A stretch of 56,761 bases of DNA from an uncultured Acidobacteriota bacterium. GTDB taxonomy: Bacteria > Acidobacteriota > Thermoanaerobaculia > Gp7-AA8. This document shows positions 53,749 to 56,761 of the stretch, piece after piece. The stretch covers positions 1 to 56,761 of the forward strand of contig CALMZP010000119.1 of assembly GCA_937870635.1 (NCBI GenBank), in the 5' to 3' direction. The translations under genes and the position numbers were made by a program. Within the stretch, counting starts at the first letter, position 1. Each line of letters opens with the position of its first letter. Below the pieces are notes generated by a model. That model searched no databases and had not been told where the DNA came from. It worked only from the letters and a program-made list of their open reading frames with translations.

Positions 53749-54470
53749 GGCGTCGCGCCTTTCCGCGTCGGCCCGCCGCGCTTCACCCAGTCGGGATAAC
53801 CGTCCTTGTAGACGTAGACGTTGTTGAACTGGATGCCCCACAGCTTCTGCGCGAGCATGTGCGAGTCTTCGCACGCGCCGCCGCTGCAGTAGATGACGAT
53901 CGGCAGATTCTGCTGATCGGGGTCGGGGCGCTCTTCGAAGAGCTTGTTCACCTTGTCGTCGATATCGGATTCCCACACGGAGAAGGGACGCGAGCCCGCG
54001 ATGTGGCCCTCCTCGAAGACCGAGGTCCGGCGGGCGTCGAGGAAGAGCGCGCCCTGCGCGTGCAGATGGGCGACGTCGGCATAGCCGATCTCTTCGTAGG
54101 CTCGGTCAGGGTGGGGAAGGAACTGCCGCGTCACGGCTTGCTGAGTGCTGGGTGCTGGGTGCTGAGTGCTTGGTGCTGCGTGAGTGCTGCGGGCTGGGTT
54201 CTGAGTGCTGGGTGCTGGGTGCTGCGCGGGAATGGCGGGATTGACGGTTGCCGTGACAGGAGGCGCCACGCTTTCGGTCATGGGCTGAGCGGTTGGCGGC
54301 GCCGGGCTTGTGACCGGCTTCTCCGGCGCGCGTTCCGGAACGCGCAGGGCATTCGGATAGTACCCGGGGAGAATGAGCTTCCGCTCCCGCCCGGCGACTG
54401 CATTCGCCACGACGGCGATCACGGAAGCGATGAGAACGATGAGGACAGCCTGGACGATCGGTCGGTTCAT
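53745..54470 (-). CDS. Membrane-anchored rhodanese (sulfurtransferase) protein
   Basis: Protein of 241 aa: N-terminal helix (AVLIVLIASVIAVVANAVAG), a long Pro/Ser/Thr linker, then a rhodanese domain with the active-site loop CSGGACE (Cys in IVIYCSGGAC) and FLDARRTSVFEEGHIAGS. The catalytic Cys is present, so it may carry persulfide. The linker is encoded by a 7-bp array (repeats reading QHPAPST). The ATG at 54470 was preferred over an upstream in-frame codon because the helix begins there. It is coupled to the MauE-like gene, which would fit thiol or sulfane transport. Confidence 0.85.
   Translation of the reverse strand: MNRPIVQAVLIVLIASVIAVVANAVAGRERKLILPGYYPNALRVPERAPEKPVTSPAPPTAQPMTESVAPPVTATVNPAIPAQHPAPSTQNPARSTHAAPSTQHPAPSTQQAVTRQFLPHPDRAYEEIGYADVAHLHAQGALFLDARRTSVFEEGHIAGSRPFSVWESDIDDKVNKLFEERPDPDQQNLPIVIYCSGGACEDSHMLAQKLWGIQFNNVYVYKDGYPDWVKRGGPTRKGATP
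54137..54226. repeat. GCTGGGT heptamer array within the rhodanese linker
   Basis: About 13 degenerate 7-bp units of TGCTGGG/TGCTGAG type on the plus strand. On the minus strand 21 bp encode a 7-residue repeat (QHPAPST). Confidence 0.85.
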
Positions 54471-54555
54471 AGTGCTCTGAGGTGAGACGCGGGACACACT
54501 GTAACGGTTTTGAGTCCCTCTGCGTCCTCTGCGTCTCTGCGGTGAACGTCGGTCC
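54471..54555. other. Intergenic gap between GlgX and rhodanese genes
   Basis: 85 bp. It contains CTCTGCGTC in a 9-bp direct repeat, and no clear promoter for the rhodanese gene. Confidence 0.3.
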
Positions 54556-56676
54556 CTAATCCAGCCGGCGCAACACAGCCACCGAATAGGCCTGCACCGA
54601 CAGCTCCTGGCCCGCGTGGATCTCGCCCCTCTCCCGCAGGTCGGGAATCGGGTCGTTGGTGTCGAGCACCTTCACCCACCGGTTGCCCCACAGACCCGTC
54701 GGCAGCCTGAACTGGATCGACTCGTAGTGCGCGTTGAACAGAAGGTAGAAGCTGGCGTCGATGATCTGTTCGCCGCGTCCGTCCGGCGTCGGAATCGCTT
54801 CGCCGTTGAGGAAGACGCCGATCGAGCGCGAGAAGCCGCTCTGCCAGTCCTGGTCGCTCATCTGCCCGCCGTCGGGCTTGAACCAGCCGATGTCGGATAC
54901 ATCCGCCCCGCGCAGCGGCCGTCCCATGAACCAGCGCCGCCGCGTGAACACCGGGTGCTCCTTGCGGAACTTGATGACACGCGCGGTGAACGCCATCAGC
55001 TCGCCGTCGACGTTCGCCCAGTCGAACCATGACAGCTCGTTGTCCTGGCAGTACGCGTTGTTGTTGCCGTTCTGCGTTCGCCCGAGCTCATCGCCGCCGA
55101 GGAGCATGGGGACGCCCTGGGAGGTGAAGAGAGTGGTGATGAAATTCCGCTGCTGCCGCCTCCGCAGCGCGTTGACGTTCGGATCGTCCGTGGGACCCTC
55201 GGCGCCGGAGTTCCAGGAGTTGTTGTCATTGGCGCCGTCGGCGTTGTTCTCGCCGTTCGCCTCGTTGTGCTTCTCGTTGTAGGACACGAGGTCGCGCAGC
55301 GTGAAGCCGTCATGAGCCGTCACGAAGTTGATGCTCGCCACCGGCCGGCGTCCCGTCGTCTCGTAAAGATCGGAACTGCCGGTGAGCCGGTTCGCGAAGT
55401 CGTCGAGGCTGTAGTCCGTCCCGCGCCAGAAATCGCGGATGTTGTCGCGATATTTTCCGTTCCATTCCGACCAGAGGGGAGGGAAGTTGCCGACCTGGTA
55501 GCCGCCCTCTCCGACATCCCACGGTTCGGCGATCAGCTTGACCTGGGAGATGTGCGGATCCTGTTGGATGATGTCGAAGAACGCGGAGAGGCGGTCGACG
55601 TCGTGCAGCTCACGAGCGAGGGTCGACGCGAGGTCGAACCGGAATCCGTCGACGTGCATCTCCAGATGCCAGTAGCGCAGCGAGTCCATGATGAGCTGCA
55701 GCACGTGCGGGTGCCGCATGTTCAGGCTGTTCCCCGTACCGGTGTAATCCATGTAGTAACGCGGCTGGCCGTGCACCGTGCGGTAGTAGGCGGTGTTGTC
55801 GATCCCCTTCATCGACAGCACCGGCCCCATATGGTTCCCCTCGGCCGTATGGTTATAGACCACGTCGAGGATCACTTCGATGCCCTCGTCGTGCAGGGTC
55901 TTCACCATCTGCTTGAATTCCTGGACCTGCTGGCCCAGCTGCCCGCCCGCGGCGTATTCGTTGTGCGGCGCGAGATAGCCGATCGAGTTGTAGCCCCAGT
56001 AGTTGCGGAGCCCCTTGTCGGCCAGCGTCGAGTCCTGCACGAACTGGTGGACCGGCAGCAGTTCGACCGCCGTGACCCCGAGCTGCTGGAGGTACTTGAT
56101 CGACACGGGGTGCGCCATCCCGGCGTACGACCCGCGGATCTCGTCGGGGATGCCCGGATGCCGCTCGGTGAACCCCTTCACGTGCGTCTCGTAGACGACC
56201 GTCCGGTGCCACGGCGTGGCGGGCCGGCGGTCGGCCCCCCAGTCGAAGAACGGGTTGATCACGACGCACTTCGGCACGAACGGGGCGCTGTCGGCGTCGT
56301 TCTTCGACGCCTCCGGTGCATCGAAGTGATACGGAAAGATGGCCTCGTTCCAGTTCCAGCTCCCGTCGATCGCCTTCGCATAGGGGTCCAGCAGCAGCTT
56401 GGCCGGGTTGCACCAGTGCCCCTCGTCGGGCGCCCACGGCCCGTGGACCCGGAACCCGTAGCGCTGCCCCGGCCTGACGTTCGGGACGTACCCGTGCCAG
56501 CACAGGGCGGGCATTTCCGGCAGCTCCACCCGGGTTTCCCGGCCGTCCTCGTCGTCGAAGAGACAGAGTTCGACCTTCGTCGCCACCTCGGAAAAGACCG
56601 AGAAGTTGGTGCCGACGCCATCGAATGTGGCGCCGAGGGGGTACGGTTGGCCCGGCCAGATCTGCATGCCTGGCAT
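54556..56676 (-). CDS. glgX: Glycogen debranching enzyme GlgX
   Basis: Alpha-1,6-glucosidase of the GH13 family, 706 aa. N-terminal CBM48-like region (YPLGATFDGVGTNFSVFS), then the barrel: DVVYNHTAEGNH, nucleophile Asp in VDGFRFDLAS, acid/base Glu in LIAEPWDVGEGGY and the third Asp in TAHDGFTL. The GlgX-type LGGDELGRTQNGNNNAYCQD and ELSWFDW are present. It removes branches from glycogen trimmed by phosphorylase. The ATG could be at 56676 or 56667; the second is 7 nt after an AATAAT hexamer. No other glycogen gene is in the window. Confidence 0.94.
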   Translation of the reverse strand: MPGMQIWPGQPYPLGATFDGVGTNFSVFSEVATKVELCLFDDEDGRETRVELPEMPALCWHGYVPNVRPGQRYGFRVHGPWAPDEGHWCNPAKLLLDPYAKAIDGSWNWNEAIFPYHFDAPEASKNDADSAPFVPKCVVINPFFDWGADRRPATPWHRTVVYETHVKGFTERHPGIPDEIRGSYAGMAHPVSIKYLQQLGVTAVELLPVHQFVQDSTLADKGLRNYWGYNSIGYLAPHNEYAAGGQLGQQVQEFKQMVKTLHDEGIEVILDVVYNHTAEGNHMGPVLSMKGIDNTAYYRTVHGQPRYYMDYTGTGNSLNMRHPHVLQLIMDSLRYWHLEMHVDGFRFDLASTLARELHDVDRLSAFFDIIQQDPHISQVKLIAEPWDVGEGGYQVGNFPPLWSEWNGKYRDNIRDFWRGTDYSLDDFANRLTGSSDLYETTGRRPVASINFVTAHDGFTLRDLVSYNEKHNEANGENNADGANDNNSWNSGAEGPTDDPNVNALRRRQQRNFITTLFTSQGVPMLLGGDELGRTQNGNNNAYCQDNELSWFDWANVDGELMAFTARVIKFRKEHPVFTRRRWFMGRPLRGADVSDIGWFKPDGGQMSDQDWQSGFSRSIGVFLNGEAIPTPDGRGEQIIDASFYLLFNAHYESIQFRLPTGLWGNRWVKVLDTNDPIPDLRERGEIHAGQELSVQAYSVAVLRRLD

Positions 56677-56726
56677 TATTCATGGGGCGTGCCGCGGGTG
56701 TAAGCTTCGCGTCTGGAGGAGGATCC

Positions 56727-56761
56727 ATGAACATCCGGATGAAGCAGGCCGTCGTGGCCGC
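56727..56761 (+). CDS. Start of a gene, cut by the window end
   Basis: ATG at 56727 with GGAGGAGG about 4-5 nt upstream, reading MNIRMKQAVVA before the window ends. It looks like a signal-peptide N-region, divergent from glgX. Product unknown. Confidence 0.6.
   Translation, partial: MNIRMKQAVVA

Noticed and set aside
55267-56703. 478-codon plus-strand ORF opposite glgX
   Set aside because: It is antisense to the catalytic region of GlgX, with no domain.

Overview
The window is GC-rich, densely coding bacterial chromosome. It has no rRNA, tRNA, CRISPR array, intact IS or phage gene that I can see. The gene content suggests an Acidobacteriota-type soil or sediment heterotroph. The clues are TonB-dependent receptors with an N-terminal carboxypeptidase-regulatory-like domain, a Ser/Thr kinase fused to a TolB-like propeller, a giant secreted GSLR/beta-helix protein, several secreted peptidases and a HrcA/CIRCE-controlled groES-groEL. 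The phylum is inferred from gene content, not from a marker-gene tree.

Layout. 1-4.8 kb: a small zinc-ribbon protein antisense to a GAF protein, a hybrid histidine kinase, a secreted TPR protein and a receiver-domain stub. 4.8-15.4 kb: a 2054-aa secreted modular protein, an ArsR regulator, a MacA/MacB-type efflux operon and a bactofilin. 15.4-27.6 kb: aldehyde dehydrogenase, M28 peptidase, three TonB-receptor-like genes (528, 1006 and 1006 aa) and a fourth, broken receptor. 27.6-39.4 kb: EttA, a membrane SpoIIE-type phosphatase, an acyltransferase, a NarL-type two-component pair, a GGDEF/EAL protein, an M20 peptidase and a 45-aa membrane ORF. 39.4-47.4 kb: groEL-groES with CIRCE, a Ser/Thr kinase with propeller, and a deacetylase/membrane protein/ABC ATPase operon. 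47.4-56.8 kb: EF-P with a zinc-ribbon membrane protein, a LivK-like lipoprotein, a giant M16 peptidase, a rhodanese-MauE pair, GlgX and the first codons of a new gene.

What the genes do together: scavenging of proteins and large substrates (M28, M20 and M16 peptidases, TonB receptors, the LivK-like binding protein), signalling (four histidine-kinase, phosphatase or Ser/Thr-kinase proteins, one c-di-GMP protein, one response regulator) and protein quality control or translation (GroE, EF-P, EttA).

The most unusual feature is the non-coding DNA. (1) A perfect 58-bp-arm palindrome with a 1-nt centre fills the gap between two convergent stop codons. (2) At least six different heptanucleotides occur as tandem arrays or mirror-image hairpins, mostly within 0-4 nt of stop codons, sometimes nested and sometimes read into proteins. 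(3) Two families of dispersed palindromic (REP/BIME-like) elements are present; one copy lies in frame inside a peptidase gene and another forms the C-terminus of a membrane protein. (4) Many starts without a Shine-Dalgarno sequence have a TAnnnT hexamer ending 6-10 nt upstream, which suggests frequent leaderless transcription.
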